Shown here piece after piece: positions 25,943-35,383 of a stretch of DNA of 64,000 nucleotides. The DNA comes from Flectobacillus roseus. Its GTDB lineage: Bacteria > Bacteroidota > Bacteroidia > Cytophagales > Spirosomataceae. How positions within the stretch are numbered: the stretch's first letter is position 1; every line of letters begins with the position of its first letter. A model generated the notes under the pieces. That model was not told the origin of the DNA. It was given only the letters and a program-made list of their open reading frames with translations, and made no database searches. The translations under genes and the position numbers were made by a program. The stretch lies in the NCBI RefSeq assembly GCF_030056665.1, contig NZ_JASHIG010000018.1, one strand, 5' to 3'.

Positions 25943-26785
25943 ATGCCAAACATCCAAGACATTTTAATTGATACATTTCGTAAATTATTAGAGCAGTTAA
26001 CAGGTTTTGTACCAAAACTACTTGGAGCTACTATTCTATTGATTGTGGGTTCAATCGTTTCAAAACTTGTAAGTCGAATCTTAAAAACGGCCCTTGAAAA
26101 GTCAGGATTTGATCGCCTAGGAGACAAGCTAAATAAGATTGATGTTATATCCCGATTTGGGGAGTTGAAATTAAGTTTGATCGTCTCTAAAGTGTTACAG
26201 TACTTTATCATGTTAGTATTTATTACTGCCTCTACCGAAACGTTAGGCATGCAAGTACTGACAGATATGGTCGCATCTTTAGTTAACTTAATCCCCAAAT
26301 TGATAGCTTCTGCTATTTTGCTTTTTGCTGGGTTAATGATTGCAGATACCCTAAAAAATACGGTAATAAACTTATGTAATTCGTTTAAAATCGATTCTGC
26401 AAAGCTCCTTGGCAATATAGTATTTTTCTTCTTCTTTGTGATTGCGTTGATCGCCTCTCTTAAACAGGCCGGTATCGAAACTAGCCTTTTAGAATCGAGC
26501 TTCAATCTAATCATAGGAGGAGTAGTCTTAGCATTTGCCATAGGATATGGTTTTGCCTCGCGTGACGTTTTAACAAATATCCTGTCTAACTTCTATAGCA
26601 AAAATAAATTCAAAGAAGGACAAGTCATCGAAGTGAATGGTGTGAAAGGTACCATCGTTTCGTTTGACACCACCTCTTTAACATTACAAACTGGCGAAAC
26701 ACAGACAATTTTACCTTTGAATGTACTACAAAAGGAAAGAATTGAAGTTTTCACACATGACTCAAAGGTAGAATCAGACCTGTAG
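25943..26785 (+). CDS. MscS-type mechanosensitive ion channel
   Basis: A 280-residue membrane protein. The ATG at 25943 is preferred to a TTG two codons upstream. N-terminal transmembrane helices include LLGATILLIVGSIVSKLV, YFIMLVFITASTETLG, LIASAILLFAGLMIADTL and IVFFFFFVIALIAS. Then comes the pore-lining segment IIGGVVLAFAIGYGFASRDVLTNILS, followed by the beta domain KFKEGQVIEVNGVKGTIVSFDTTSLTLQTGETQTILPLNVL typical of MscS. It opens at high membrane tension to release solutes. It is short at the C terminus, ending soon after the beta domain. Confidence 0.92.
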   Translation: MPNIQDILIDTFRKLLEQLTGFVPKLLGATILLIVGSIVSKLVSRILKTALEKSGFDRLGDKLNKIDVISRFGELKLSLIVSKVLQYFIMLVFITASTETLGMQVLTDMVASLVNLIPKLIASAILLFAGLMIADTLKNTVINLCNSFKIDSAKLLGNIVFFFFFVIALIASLKQAGIETSLLESSFNLIIGGVVLAFAIGYGFASRDVLTNILSNFYSKNKFKEGQVIEVNGVKGTIVSFDTTSLTLQTGETQTILPLNVLQKERIEVFTHDSKVESDL

Positions 26786-26843
26786 TGCCAGATTTGTGTT
26801 GAGAAGGAGAGTGGAAATTCTACAATCAATACATATTAGAGCC

Positions 26844-27749
26844 ATGCTGAAAAAAATTTTATTAACACTCTCAATTTTAAGTGTAGGTTGTGCTATAAGA
26901 GCACAAGAGGCAAAAAAAGATACTTCTTACTGGAAAAAGAAAACCTCTTTTGGTGCCAACTTCAACCAAGCTAGTTTTAATGGAGCTTGGAGTTCTGTTC
27001 AAGGTGCGAAAGGATCTGTAGGGTTCAACGTATTTTTTAATGCAAAAGGTGAATATAATAAGGGGAGAGTCAACTGGGTAAATGATTTACAAATGCAGTA
27101 TGGCTTACAGGATAATGGAAGTGGTTTAAGAAAAACAATAGATAGGGTATTCTTTGATACTAAACTAGGAAATAAAATTTCTCCTAAATGGTTGTTTATC
27201 GCCAACCTCAACTTTCAATCGCAATTTTCAAAGGGCTATAACTATGGAGCAGGCGCTGATGTGACACTTCCAGATGGAACTACCTATAAACCCGATATTT
27301 TGGTTTCGAATTTGTTCTCTCCTGCGTACATAACCGAATCTATAGGTCTTGAGTGGAAACCTTCAAAAGTCTTTAATATGTCTTTTGCTCCTGGAGCCCT
27401 TCGTCAGACTATCATCGCGGATAATAAAATTGCGTTTACCAAAACAGGAGAGCGATATGGTGTACCAGATGGCAAAAACATTAAAAATGAAGTAGCCTTG
27501 ATGCAGATAGTTGCAACGTTGGATAAAGATGTAGCAAAGAATATTAATCTAAAGGCGCGTTATGCATTGTTTGTGAAATACAATGACCTCGCAGCAATGG
27601 ATAATCGCTTAGATGCGAAATTTACAGCCAAGGTTAATAAATACATAAGCACTACATTTGATATCATTGCTATGTATTTCCAAGATCAAAGTGCTAATTT
27701 ACAAGTAGCTCAAAACTTGGGTATTGGTCTTTTATATACTTTTCCATGA
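26844..27749 (+). CDS. DUF3078 family exported protein
   Basis: A 301-residue protein. The ATG at 26844 (MLKKILLTLSILSVGCAIRAQ, signal peptide) is preferred to an in-frame one 16 codons earlier. The mature part starts KKDTSYWKKKTSFGANFNQASFNGAW, the typical DUF3078 beginning, and continues as alternating strands ending VAQNLGIGLLYTF, like an outer-membrane beta barrel. DUF3078 proteins are restricted to Bacteroidota and of unknown function. Its place between two mechanosensitive channels suggests a shared regulatory unit. Confidence 0.88.
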   Translation: MLKKILLTLSILSVGCAIRAQEAKKDTSYWKKKTSFGANFNQASFNGAWSSVQGAKGSVGFNVFFNAKGEYNKGRVNWVNDLQMQYGLQDNGSGLRKTIDRVFFDTKLGNKISPKWLFIANLNFQSQFSKGYNYGAGADVTLPDGTTYKPDILVSNLFSPAYITESIGLEWKPSKVFNMSFAPGALRQTIIADNKIAFTKTGERYGVPDGKNIKNEVALMQIVATLDKDVAKNINLKARYALFVKYNDLAAMDNRLDAKFTAKVNKYISTTFDIIAMYFQDQSANLQVAQNLGIGLLYTFP

Positions 27750-27768
27750 TTTCTAAACTAAACTACCG

Positions 27769-28101
27769 ATGTTAAAAGAATTTAAAAGTTTTATCTCTCA
27801 GGGTAATGTGCTTGATTTGGCAGTGGGGGTTGTAATAGGTGGAGCATTTAGCAAAATTACTACCTCACTTGTTGAGGATATTTTAATGCCAGTGGTTGGC
27901 TTATTTCTTGGCGGAATCGATTTTTCTTCTTGGAAGGTCGTGCTAAAAGCTGCAAACCCTGCAGAAAACCAAGCAGAAGTAGCCATGAAATTTGGTAGTT
28001 TTGTTCAGATTTCGGTCAATTTCCTTATCGTAGCATGGGTGATTTTCTTGGTCATCAAGGCTGCAAATAAAGCAGGTTTGACTGAAAAGAAATTTGAATA
28101 A
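27769..28101 (+). CDS. mscL: large-conductance mechanosensitive channel
   Basis: A 110-residue MscL. TM1 carries the gate motif GNVLDLAVGVVIGGAF; VEDILMPVVGLFLGG completes it. TM2 is FVQISVNFLIVAWVIFLVIKAAN. The periplasmic loop is only about 30 residues and the C-terminal cytoplasmic bundle is almost absent (ends GLTEKKFE), making it shorter than the roughly 136-residue E. coli protein. It opens near lytic tension as a pentameric pore. It is 19 bp after the DUF3078 gene and closes this operon with a strong terminator. Confidence 0.95.
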   Translation: MLKEFKSFISQGNVLDLAVGVVIGGAFSKITTSLVEDILMPVVGLFLGGIDFSSWKVVLKAANPAENQAEVAMKFGSFVQISVNFLIVAWVIFLVIKAANKAGLTEKKFE

Positions 28102-28124
28102 ATCATCAAAGATTTCGATTTTCA

Positions 28125-28166
28125 ACAAAAGTCTGATGCTAATGGCGTCAGACTTTTGTTTTTTAT
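28125..28166 (+). terminator. terminator after mscL
   Basis: A 12-bp stem, ACAAAAGTCTGA (28125-28136) with TCAGACTTTTGT (28148-28159), followed by Ts. It marks the end of the sigma-mscL unit ahead of murD. Confidence 0.85.
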
Positions 28167-28338
28167 TTTTTAAAGCATATTTGGTAAAGCGCTTTTTGAT
28201 TATTTTGCAACGTCAAAAAGTCTTTCATGCAGAAAGATTTGACACTGATACAAAATGAGTACTTTTTGATGGGCTTATATTGGTGGTTTGATACAAAAAC
28301 AAAATGAATTAAAGCTTTATCCCAAAAATAAAACTGTT

Positions 28339-29682
28339 ATGAAAATTGTAATCTTAGGAGGTGGAGAAAGTGGCGTAGGTGCAGCTTTGTTGGCAAAAAG
28401 TAAAGGATATGAGGTTTTTTTATCTGATAAATCAGCCTTGTCTGACAAGTACAAAGAAATTTTAGAGCAAAATGATATTCCTTACGAAGAGGGACAACAC
28501 AATGAGGAGTTTATTTTGGATGCCGATGAAATTATCAAAAGCCCTGGGATTCCTGATAAAGTTGAATTAATTAAAAAGTTAAAGTCTTTGCGCAAACCTA
28601 TTATATCAGAAATAGAGTTTGCTTCAAGATATACCAAAGCGAAAATTATTGCTATAACTGGGAGTAATGGTAAAACTACCACTACGCTTCTAACGTATCA
28701 TATTCTCAAATCGGCAGGATTGAAGGTTGGTCTAGCTGGAAATGTGGGGGATAGTTTCGCGAAACAGGTGATTGAGGATACTTTCGATTATTTTGTGCTG
28801 GAGCTTTCGAGTTTTCAGCTTGACAATTGCTATAATTTCAAGGCTGATATTGCCATTTTATTGAATATTACACCCGACCACCTTGACCGTTATGAGTATA
28901 ATTTCCAAAACTACGTGAATTCTAAATTCCGTATTTTGCAGAATATGACGGCCACAGATCATTTTATTTATTTTCAAGAAAGTGAAGCATTAGCGAAAGA
29001 ACTGACACAAAAAACATATTTAGTCAACCACTTGCCAGTTTCAATTCAGGAAGAGGTAGCTCAAGGAGCATTTGTGCAAAATGGTATTTTGGAGGCTAAA
29101 TTTCAAGAAAGAGATTTTCAGATTGAAATAGAAAAATTACCAATCAAAGGTACCCATAATAGTATCAATGCAAGTTGTGCCGTGTTAGCGTCCCAAGCCA
29201 TCGGATTGAGCGATGAGCAAATTACAACAGGCTTACTTTCGTTCCAAAGTGTAGAGCACCGCTTAGAGCCAGCTGGAATTGTAAATGGAGTTTCTTTTGT
29301 GAATGACTCGAAGGCCACGAACGTAGACTCGGTATTTTATGCACTAGGAAGTTTTAATGAGCCTATTGTATTAATAATGGGAGGAGTTGATAAAGGTAAC
29401 GACTATAGCCAAATAGATGAGTTAGTGGCAAACAAAGTCAAGGCCCTTGTATGTATGGGAACAGATAATCATAAATTGTTTGATTATTTTGGTAAAAAAG
29501 TACCTTTAATTTTTGATACAAAATCTATGAAAGAGGCTGTGGAAACAGCTGCAAACTTAGCAGTTGAGGGCGATGTAGTACTCTTATCACCAGCTTGTGC
29601 CAGTTTTGATTTGTTCAAAAATTATGAAGACAGAGGTCGCCAATTTAAGCAAGCTGTCAAAGAATTACCCAATCTGAAATAA
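28339..29682 (+). CDS. murD: UDP-N-acetylmuramoyl-L-alanine--D-glutamate ligase
   Basis: A 447-residue MurD, the cytoplasmic ATP-dependent ligase adding D-Glu to UDP-MurNAc-L-Ala. The start at 28339 (MKIVILGGGESGVGAALLA) is chosen because it begins the N-terminal nucleotide-binding fold; an in-frame ATG 17 codons upstream would add a polar tail. The ATP loop is ITGSNGKTTTT, followed by LELSSFQLD, the NITPDHLDRY motif and FVNDSKATNVDSVFYAL. First gene of the division/cell-wall block. Confidence 0.97.
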   Translation: MKIVILGGGESGVGAALLAKSKGYEVFLSDKSALSDKYKEILEQNDIPYEEGQHNEEFILDADEIIKSPGIPDKVELIKKLKSLRKPIISEIEFASRYTKAKIIAITGSNGKTTTTLLTYHILKSAGLKVGLAGNVGDSFAKQVIEDTFDYFVLELSSFQLDNCYNFKADIAILLNITPDHLDRYEYNFQNYVNSKFRILQNMTATDHFIYFQESEALAKELTQKTYLVNHLPVSIQEEVAQGAFVQNGILEAKFQERDFQIEIEKLPIKGTHNSINASCAVLASQAIGLSDEQITTGLLSFQSVEHRLEPAGIVNGVSFVNDSKATNVDSVFYALGSFNEPIVLIMGGVDKGNDYSQIDELVANKVKALVCMGTDNHKLFDYFGKKVPLIFDTKSMKEAVETAANLAVEGDVVLLSPACASFDLFKNYEDRGRQFKQAVKELPNLK

Positions 29683-29719
29683 TCCTACTTTACTTAATAC
29701 CCATAGAATTCTATCAACT

Positions 29720-30868
29720 ATGATAACTAATTGGCTGAAAAAAAACCTTGAAGGGGACTATCAGATTTGGACAATTGTAGCCTTTCTATCAATGTGTAGT
29801 ATCATTGTAGTATTTAGCGCTACAGGAAAATTAGCCATATTGTCGGGCCAAGGTACTTTCTCATTTTTAGTGAAACATACCGCCATTGTAGTAGCAAGCT
29901 TAGGCGCAATGTGGTATTTTCACAAATTTGACTACCATAAATTTGCCACCGTTTCCAACTTTTGTGTGTTTCTTTCGATAGCGCTACTAATTTATACGTA
30001 CAAATACGGAGTTTCCATCAACGATGCCCGCCGTTGGGTACGTGTACCATTGATAGGAATGACTTTTATGCCATCTGATTTGGCCAAACTTTCGCTGATT
30101 ACCAATTTGGCAGGAATGTTGGCCAAGCGCCAGCATGTCGAATATACCTTTGTAGAATTATTACCTATGATTTTAAAAATTCTCATGGTTTGTACCTGTA
30201 TAGCTTTGACCAATGTATCTACGTCGGCGTTGCTGTTTTCAACATGTTTTTTACTAATGTTCTTTGGTAGAGTACCTGTACAATATTTAGTGTACACTAT
30301 GATGGGACTTTTTATGATGGGAACAATTTTGGTGATGACAGGTACAGGTAGTCGTATCGAGACAGCTCGTAATCGTATTGCAAATTATGTTGATGGTATC
30401 AAAGGTAAAAAGAAACCCGGTGCTGATAAAGATAGCGATTACCAAATAGAACGAAGTTTCTTTGCTATTGCCAACGGAGGACTTACTGGTAAAGGACCAG
30501 GCAAAAGCCAACAACGATATTTCCTATCTCAAGCCGATTCAGATTTTGTGTATTCCATCATCATCGAAGAATGGGGAATGCTCGGAGGCATTTTTGTATT
30601 AGGACTTTACTTGTGGTTTTTGTATCGAGGAATGAAGGCCGTCGATAGCTCTGGGCGAGCCTTTGGAGGGCTACTTTCGGCAGGACTTACTTTTAGTTTG
30701 GTTATACAGGCGATGGTCAATATGTCGGTAGCTACAGGTTTAGGGCCTGTTACGGGTCAACCCTTGCCATTATTAAGTTGGGGAGGGAGCTCCTTGATTT
30801 TTACTGGTATTACAGTTGGGATTATTATATCGGTGAGTAGAGATAAAGTGAAAGATGCAGCTCTCTAA
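29720..30868 (+). CDS. ftsW: FtsW, septal peptidoglycan glycosyltransferase
   Basis: A 382-residue SEDS-family membrane protein with about ten transmembrane helices. Family signatures: MTFMPSDLAKLSLI, FFAIANGGLTGKGPGKSQQRYFLSQADSDFVYSIIIEEWG and GPVTGQPLPLLSWGGSSLI near the C terminus. With its partner FtsI it polymerises lipid II during septation. It sits in the usual place between murD and murG, which distinguishes it from RodA. Confidence 0.96.
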   Translation: MITNWLKKNLEGDYQIWTIVAFLSMCSIIVVFSATGKLAILSGQGTFSFLVKHTAIVVASLGAMWYFHKFDYHKFATVSNFCVFLSIALLIYTYKYGVSINDARRWVRVPLIGMTFMPSDLAKLSLITNLAGMLAKRQHVEYTFVELLPMILKILMVCTCIALTNVSTSALLFSTCFLLMFFGRVPVQYLVYTMMGLFMMGTILVMTGTGSRIETARNRIANYVDGIKGKKKPGADKDSDYQIERSFFAIANGGLTGKGPGKSQQRYFLSQADSDFVYSIIIEEWGMLGGIFVLGLYLWFLYRGMKAVDSSGRAFGGLLSAGLTFSLVIQAMVNMSVATGLGPVTGQPLPLLSWGGSSLIFTGITVGIIISVSRDKVKDAAL

Positions 30869-30925
30869 TAAGAGATTTATAAGTAATCATTATCTTTAAG
30901 GTTTAATTGAAAAATAATACAACTT

Positions 30926-32023
30926 GTGAAAGCCATAAAAGTAATTATTTCAGGCGGTGGTACAGGTGGTCATATTTATCCTGCCATAGCAATTGCTAAC
31001 GCCCTCAAAGAAATTAATCCCGCCGTTGAAGTACTTTTTGTAGGTGCTGAAGGAAAAATGGAGATGGAAAAAGTACCCAAGGCTGGGTATCCTATTATTG
31101 GTTTACCAATTGCAGGCATCAACCGCTCGAATATGCTGGCAAACTTAGGTTTTCCTCTAAAGCTCATATCGAGCTTGCTACGAGCAAGAAAAATTGTAAA
31201 AGACTTTCATCCTGATGTAGCGGTAGGGGTAGGAGGCTATGCTTCTGGGCCACTACTATTGTCAGCTTCTTTTGCCAATGTTCCTATCTTAATTCAAGAA
31301 CAAAACTCTTACGCGGGTATTACCAATAAATTCTTAGCCAAAAACGCCAAGAAAATATGTGTGGCATACCCAAAAATGGAACAGTTTTTTCCTGCATCTA
31401 AAATTCAGATGACAGGTAATCCCGTAAGAAAAGATATACTCAATGTGGCGTCTAAGCGCCAGCATGCGTTTGAGCATTTTGGACTACAGCCCGATAAACC
31501 AACCGTGTTGGTAATAGGAGGGAGCCAAGGTGCCAAAACCATCAATGAAAGTATCGATGGTGGCCTAACAAGTCTTGTAAATGAAGGTTGTCAAGTAGTT
31601 TGGCAAACAGGTAAGCTCTATATCGAAAGAGCCAAAAAAGCTGCTGAAGTATTTACTGGTAAGGTATATGTCTCTGATTTTATTTATGAGATGGATTTGG
31701 CTTATGCTATGGCCGATATTGTTGTGTCGCGTGCAGGAGCGCTGTCTGTTTCAGAACTTTGTTTGGCTGGCAAACCGTCTATTTTAGTGCCTCTTCCGAC
31801 TGCTGCTGAAGACCACCAAACAAAAAATGCTATGAGTTTAGTAGAAAATAATGCTGCCATACTTGTTAAAGATGTACATGCAAGAGAAGAACTCGTGAAG
31901 GTTGCTTTGGATTTATTACATGATAAACAAAAACAAAGTACGCTCATCGATAATATTCTAAAATTAGGTAAGCCTAATGCCGCTATTGAGATTGCTCAAC
32001 AAGTGCTTAGCTTGGTAAAATAG
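30926..32023 (+). CDS. murG: lipid II synthase MurG
   Basis: A 365-residue MurG glycosyltransferase that adds GlcNAc to lipid I at the cytoplasmic membrane face. The start is GTG. The N-terminal GGGTGGHIYPAIAIA loop, the second G loop VIGGSQGAKTINES and the UDP-GlcNAc binding segment VVSRAGALSVSELCLAGKPSILVPLPTAAEDHQTKNA are all intact. Close behind ftsW. Confidence 0.97.
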   Translation: MKAIKVIISGGGTGGHIYPAIAIANALKEINPAVEVLFVGAEGKMEMEKVPKAGYPIIGLPIAGINRSNMLANLGFPLKLISSLLRARKIVKDFHPDVAVGVGGYASGPLLLSASFANVPILIQEQNSYAGITNKFLAKNAKKICVAYPKMEQFFPASKIQMTGNPVRKDILNVASKRQHAFEHFGLQPDKPTVLVIGGSQGAKTINESIDGGLTSLVNEGCQVVWQTGKLYIERAKKAAEVFTGKVYVSDFIYEMDLAYAMADIVVSRAGALSVSELCLAGKPSILVPLPTAAEDHQTKNAMSLVENNAAILVKDVHAREELVKVALDLLHDKQKQSTLIDNILKLGKPNAAIEIAQQVLSLVK

Positions 32024-32052
32024 ACATTCTTTTACTTACTTTCGACTCAACT

Positions 32053-33060
32053 ATGATAAATATTGCACTGGTAGGATTTGGTCTTTCTGGACGTTATTTG
32101 CAGGCACCATTCATTACGGCAAATTCTAATTATCATCTCAAAACTATTGTAACATCCAATGCCTTGGCAAAGGAGTTATACCCTGACGTTCAGATTGTAT
32201 CTTCAATCGAAGATGTTTTGGCAGATTCGACTATCGATTTAGTGAGTATTGCAAGTCCGAATGCTACTCATTACGAATATGCTAAAAAAGCTCTATTAGC
32301 CAATAAGCATGTTTTGGTAGAAAAGCCTCTTGCTAGTACTAGCCAAGAAGCAGAGGAGCTGATTCTGTTGGCTAAACAGCAAAATAAGGTACTTTCAGTG
32401 TTTCAAAATCGCAGATTTGATTCTGATTTTCTGACAGTACAAAAAATTTTGAAAGCCAAATTATTAGGTGATATCGTAAGTTATGAAGTGAGATACGACC
32501 GTTATAAACCTGTACTTAATCCCAAAAAATGGAAAGAAACACCATCGCCGGGAAGCGGTATTATTTATGACTTAGGACCACATATTCTTGACCAAGCTTT
32601 AGTATTGTTTGGAGTGCCTCAAAAAGTTTGGGGGCAAACATATACCCAGCGAGAAGGCTCATTGATTGACGATGCATTTGATATTTATTTATCTTATGAC
32701 AAAATGACGGTAAAACTGTCGTCTAGTTTATTAGTAAGAGAGGAAAGCCCACGCTACAGAATTAATGGAACAAAAGGTTCGTTTGTCAAATACGGAATAG
32801 ACCACCAAGAAGATCATTTGAAGGCAGACTTATTACCACAGATGGCAGGGTTTGGCGTTGAGCCTATCGAAAATCAAGGAGCAATCTATTCGAATATTGG
32901 CGATGTAGTTGTCAAAGGAAAAGTGGAAACGGAAGTTGGTAATTGGGGATTACTCTTCCAAAACTTATATGAAGCCATTGCAGAAGGAAAAGAGTTGTTG
33001 ATAAAACCAGAATTGGTACTTGAGCAAATTAAAATTATTGAGGCCGTAAAACAACTATAA
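32053..33060 (+). CDS. Gfo/Idh/MocA family oxidoreductase
   Basis: A 335-residue NAD(P)-dependent oxidoreductase. Rossmann domain: NIALVGFGLSGRYLQAPF at the N terminus and the catalytic-lysine motif HVLVEKPLASTSQEAEEL around residue 92. The C-terminal alpha/beta domain contains the SGIIYDLGPHILDQAL signature typical of YhhX-like members. The substrate is probably a sugar or cyclitol derivative but cannot be named. It lies between murG and murC, where most dcw clusters have no such gene, and is almost fused (3-bp gap) to the CYTH gene. Confidence 0.93.
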   Translation: MINIALVGFGLSGRYLQAPFITANSNYHLKTIVTSNALAKELYPDVQIVSSIEDVLADSTIDLVSIASPNATHYEYAKKALLANKHVLVEKPLASTSQEAEELILLAKQQNKVLSVFQNRRFDSDFLTVQKILKAKLLGDIVSYEVRYDRYKPVLNPKKWKETPSPGSGIIYDLGPHILDQALVLFGVPQKVWGQTYTQREGSLIDDAFDIYLSYDKMTVKLSSSLLVREESPRYRINGTKGSFVKYGIDHQEDHLKADLLPQMAGFGVEPIENQGAIYSNIGDVVVKGKVETEVGNWGLLFQNLYEAIAEGKELLIKPELVLEQIKIIEAVKQL

Positions 33061-33063
33061 ATC

Positions 33064-33534
33064 ATGGCTGTAGAAATAGAAAGAAAGTTTTTGGTTAATC
33101 ATGAATTATGGCATGAATTAGATAAACCAATACCCAACTTCTTAAAACAAGGGTATCTTTCTACCGATCCTGAAAAAACATTAAGAGTGAGAGCCACCAA
33201 TGATAAAGGCTTTATTACAATTAAAGGCAAAACTCAAGGAATGAGTCGCTTGGAGTTTGAGTATGAAATACCTAAAGAAGAAGCCTTGGCTTTGTTAGAT
33301 AATTTTACGCAACAAAACATTGAAAAGTACAGATATCTCATTACTCACGAAGGAAAAACTTGGGAAGTCGATGTATTTAAAGGAGCCAACGAAGGCTTAA
33401 TTGTTGCCGAAATAGAGCTTAGCTCAGAAATAGAAACGTTTGACCTACCTACTTGGGTACATACTGAAGTTACAGACGACCCTCGTTATTATAATTCAAG
33501 ACTAAGTATTGAGCCTTATTCGTCATGGCAATAG
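33064..33534 (+). CDS. CYTH domain protein
   Basis: A 156-residue CYTH/triphosphate-tunnel protein. The signature ExExK is at the N terminus (EIERKFLV), followed by RVRATNDKGFITIKGKTQG and FEYEIP..; the tunnel-lining alternating charged strands recur through WEVDVFKGANEGLIVAEIEL. Bacterial relatives hydrolyse inorganic triphosphate or act as polyphosphate-binding proteins. The start is 3 bp after the oxidoreductase stop, so translation is probably coupled. It is cytoplasmic. Confidence 0.93.
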   Translation: MAVEIERKFLVNHELWHELDKPIPNFLKQGYLSTDPEKTLRVRATNDKGFITIKGKTQGMSRLEFEYEIPKEEALALLDNFTQQNIEKYRYLITHEGKTWEVDVFKGANEGLIVAEIELSSEIETFDLPTWVHTEVTDDPRYYNSRLSIEPYSSWQ

Positions 33535-33773
33535 GCTATGAGCTTTATGCCATAAGTTAAAAGTGAATATTTCAAATGGCGTAATGGCGACTTTTTTGCC
33601 TAATGCATACGACTGACCACTTAAGTATTAGTGCAACATAAAATTCAGCTATGGGCACTAGGTAGAATAGAACGCATATTCAAACTTTTAGCCTATTGCA
33701 TAAAGCGTAATGCTTACGGCAGGTAAAATTAATTTTGCCATTTACTTAATTAACATTAACCAAACACTATATC

Positions 33774-35147
33774 GTGAACTTACAACAACTCAAATACGTA
33801 TATTTCTTAGGAATAGGTGGAATCGGTATGTCAGCAATTGCGCGCTGGTTCATTGCCAACGGATATCAATTGGCTGGTTATGACAAAACAGCTACACCAC
33901 TAACTCAAGCTTTGGAAAAAGAAGGTGCAAAAGTTCATTTCGAAGATAGCATTGAACTTATTCCAAGTGAATATTTGGCAGATACGAGTCAAACCCTTGT
34001 AGTTTATACCCCTGCTATTCCAAAGAATCATACCGAGTTGAATTATTTTCAGGAAAATGGCTTTACGCTGATGAAGCGCTCGCAGGTATTGGGACTTCTC
34101 ACGCAAAATATGTTTACGATTGGCGTAGCGGGTACTCATGGTAAAACCACAACCTCTTCGATGATTGCTCATATTCTTAAAAATGCAAATCGTGATATTA
34201 CGGCATTTTTGGGAGGTATTACACAAAACTACGGAACCAACTTTTTGATTAGTAGTGCGCCAAATCCTTTGGCATGCGTTATTGAAGCGGATGAGTTTGA
34301 CCGTTCGTTTTTGACCTTGCATCCCGATGTTGCTATTGTAACTTCTACCGATGCCGACCACTTAGATATTTATGGAGATCACAATCATGTATTGGACTCT
34401 TTTAGAATGTATGTTGGACAGATTAAAGAAGGTGGTCGATTGTTTCAGCGAAAAGGTTTGGAGTTGGAGAATTACACAAAGAACTCGGCTGAGTTTTCGC
34501 TCGATGGTGGGCAATATCATGTGAGTAACCTTCGCATTGAAAATGCAGAGATGGTCTTTGATATTGTGTATCCAGAAGGAGAAATCAAAGATTGTAAATT
34601 ACTTACGCCAGGATTTCATAATGTCGAAAATGCATTGGCAGCTACAGCGGCATGTTTAACTGTAGGTTTGAGTGCTGATGAAATTCGTGATGGAATCAAC
34701 ACTTTTAAGGGGGTAAAACGCAGATTTGAATACCATGTCCGTCAAGAAAACGTAGTGTTTATTGATGATTATGCACACCACCCAACAGAAATTGAGGCTT
34801 TTTTACGTTCTGTAAAAGCGCTGTATCCTACCCGTAAACTTACGGCGGTATTTCAGCCACATTTGTTTACTCGAACAAGAGACTTCCAAGAGGGTTTTGC
34901 CGAAAGTTTAAGTTTGGCTGATGAGCTTTTATTATTAGATATTTATCCTGCAAGAGAGCTACCAATTGAGGGAGTTACTTCGCAAATTATTTTTGACAAA
35001 GTGACTATTGATAACAAACAAATGGTTGCTAAGCAAGATTTGTTGAACGTGCTTAAAACGAAAGATTTAGACTTGCTAGTGACAATTGGGGCTGGAGATA
35101 TTGATACTCTTTTGGCTCCAATTAAGGAGATGTTAACCGCTCAATAA
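33774..35147 (+). CDS. murC: UDP-N-acetylmuramate--L-alanine ligase
   Basis: A 457-residue MurC, which adds L-Ala to UDP-MurNAc. The start is GTG (MNLQQLKYVYFLGIGGIGMS), giving the family dinucleotide loop GIGGIGMSAIA. ATP loop: VAGTHGKTTTSSMIA. Further motifs are EADEFDRSFL, STDADHLDIYG and the C-terminal FIDDYAHHPTEIEAFL. A TAATTTTG -7 box at 33730-33737 may give it its own promoter, although no clear TTG partner was found. Confidence 0.97.
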   Translation: MNLQQLKYVYFLGIGGIGMSAIARWFIANGYQLAGYDKTATPLTQALEKEGAKVHFEDSIELIPSEYLADTSQTLVVYTPAIPKNHTELNYFQENGFTLMKRSQVLGLLTQNMFTIGVAGTHGKTTTSSMIAHILKNANRDITAFLGGITQNYGTNFLISSAPNPLACVIEADEFDRSFLTLHPDVAIVTSTDADHLDIYGDHNHVLDSFRMYVGQIKEGGRLFQRKGLELENYTKNSAEFSLDGGQYHVSNLRIENAEMVFDIVYPEGEIKDCKLLTPGFHNVENALAATAACLTVGLSADEIRDGINTFKGVKRRFEYHVRQENVVFIDDYAHHPTEIEAFLRSVKALYPTRKLTAVFQPHLFTRTRDFQEGFAESLSLADELLLLDIYPARELPIEGVTSQIIFDKVTIDNKQMVAKQDLLNVLKTKDLDLLVTIGAGDIDTLLAPIKEMLTAQ

Positions 35148-35383
35148 AAAAAGAGGTATCTACTATAAAAAAATATTCAATTTGAAATAAATTAATCACC
35201 GATTTGTTGCACTCTTGTAATAAATTCGGTGATTAAAATTGCTTTTTTAGGGTTATTAAAAATTTTAATAAAATCCTCTTAAGTAAAACATAAGAAAAAA
35301 ATACTAATTTCGTGTAAATCTTGTAGCCTTAACTGCTTGGCTAAAAAATAGTAATAACGTGTAAACACTAACCCCATATTGAT

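Noticed and set aside
25900..26541. 213-residue open frame antisense to the MscS gene
   Set aside because: It mirrors the codon structure of the channel gene, has a low-complexity composition and no family features.
33900..34361. 153-residue open frame antisense to murC
   Set aside because: It lies wholly inside a clear murC frame and shows no domain.
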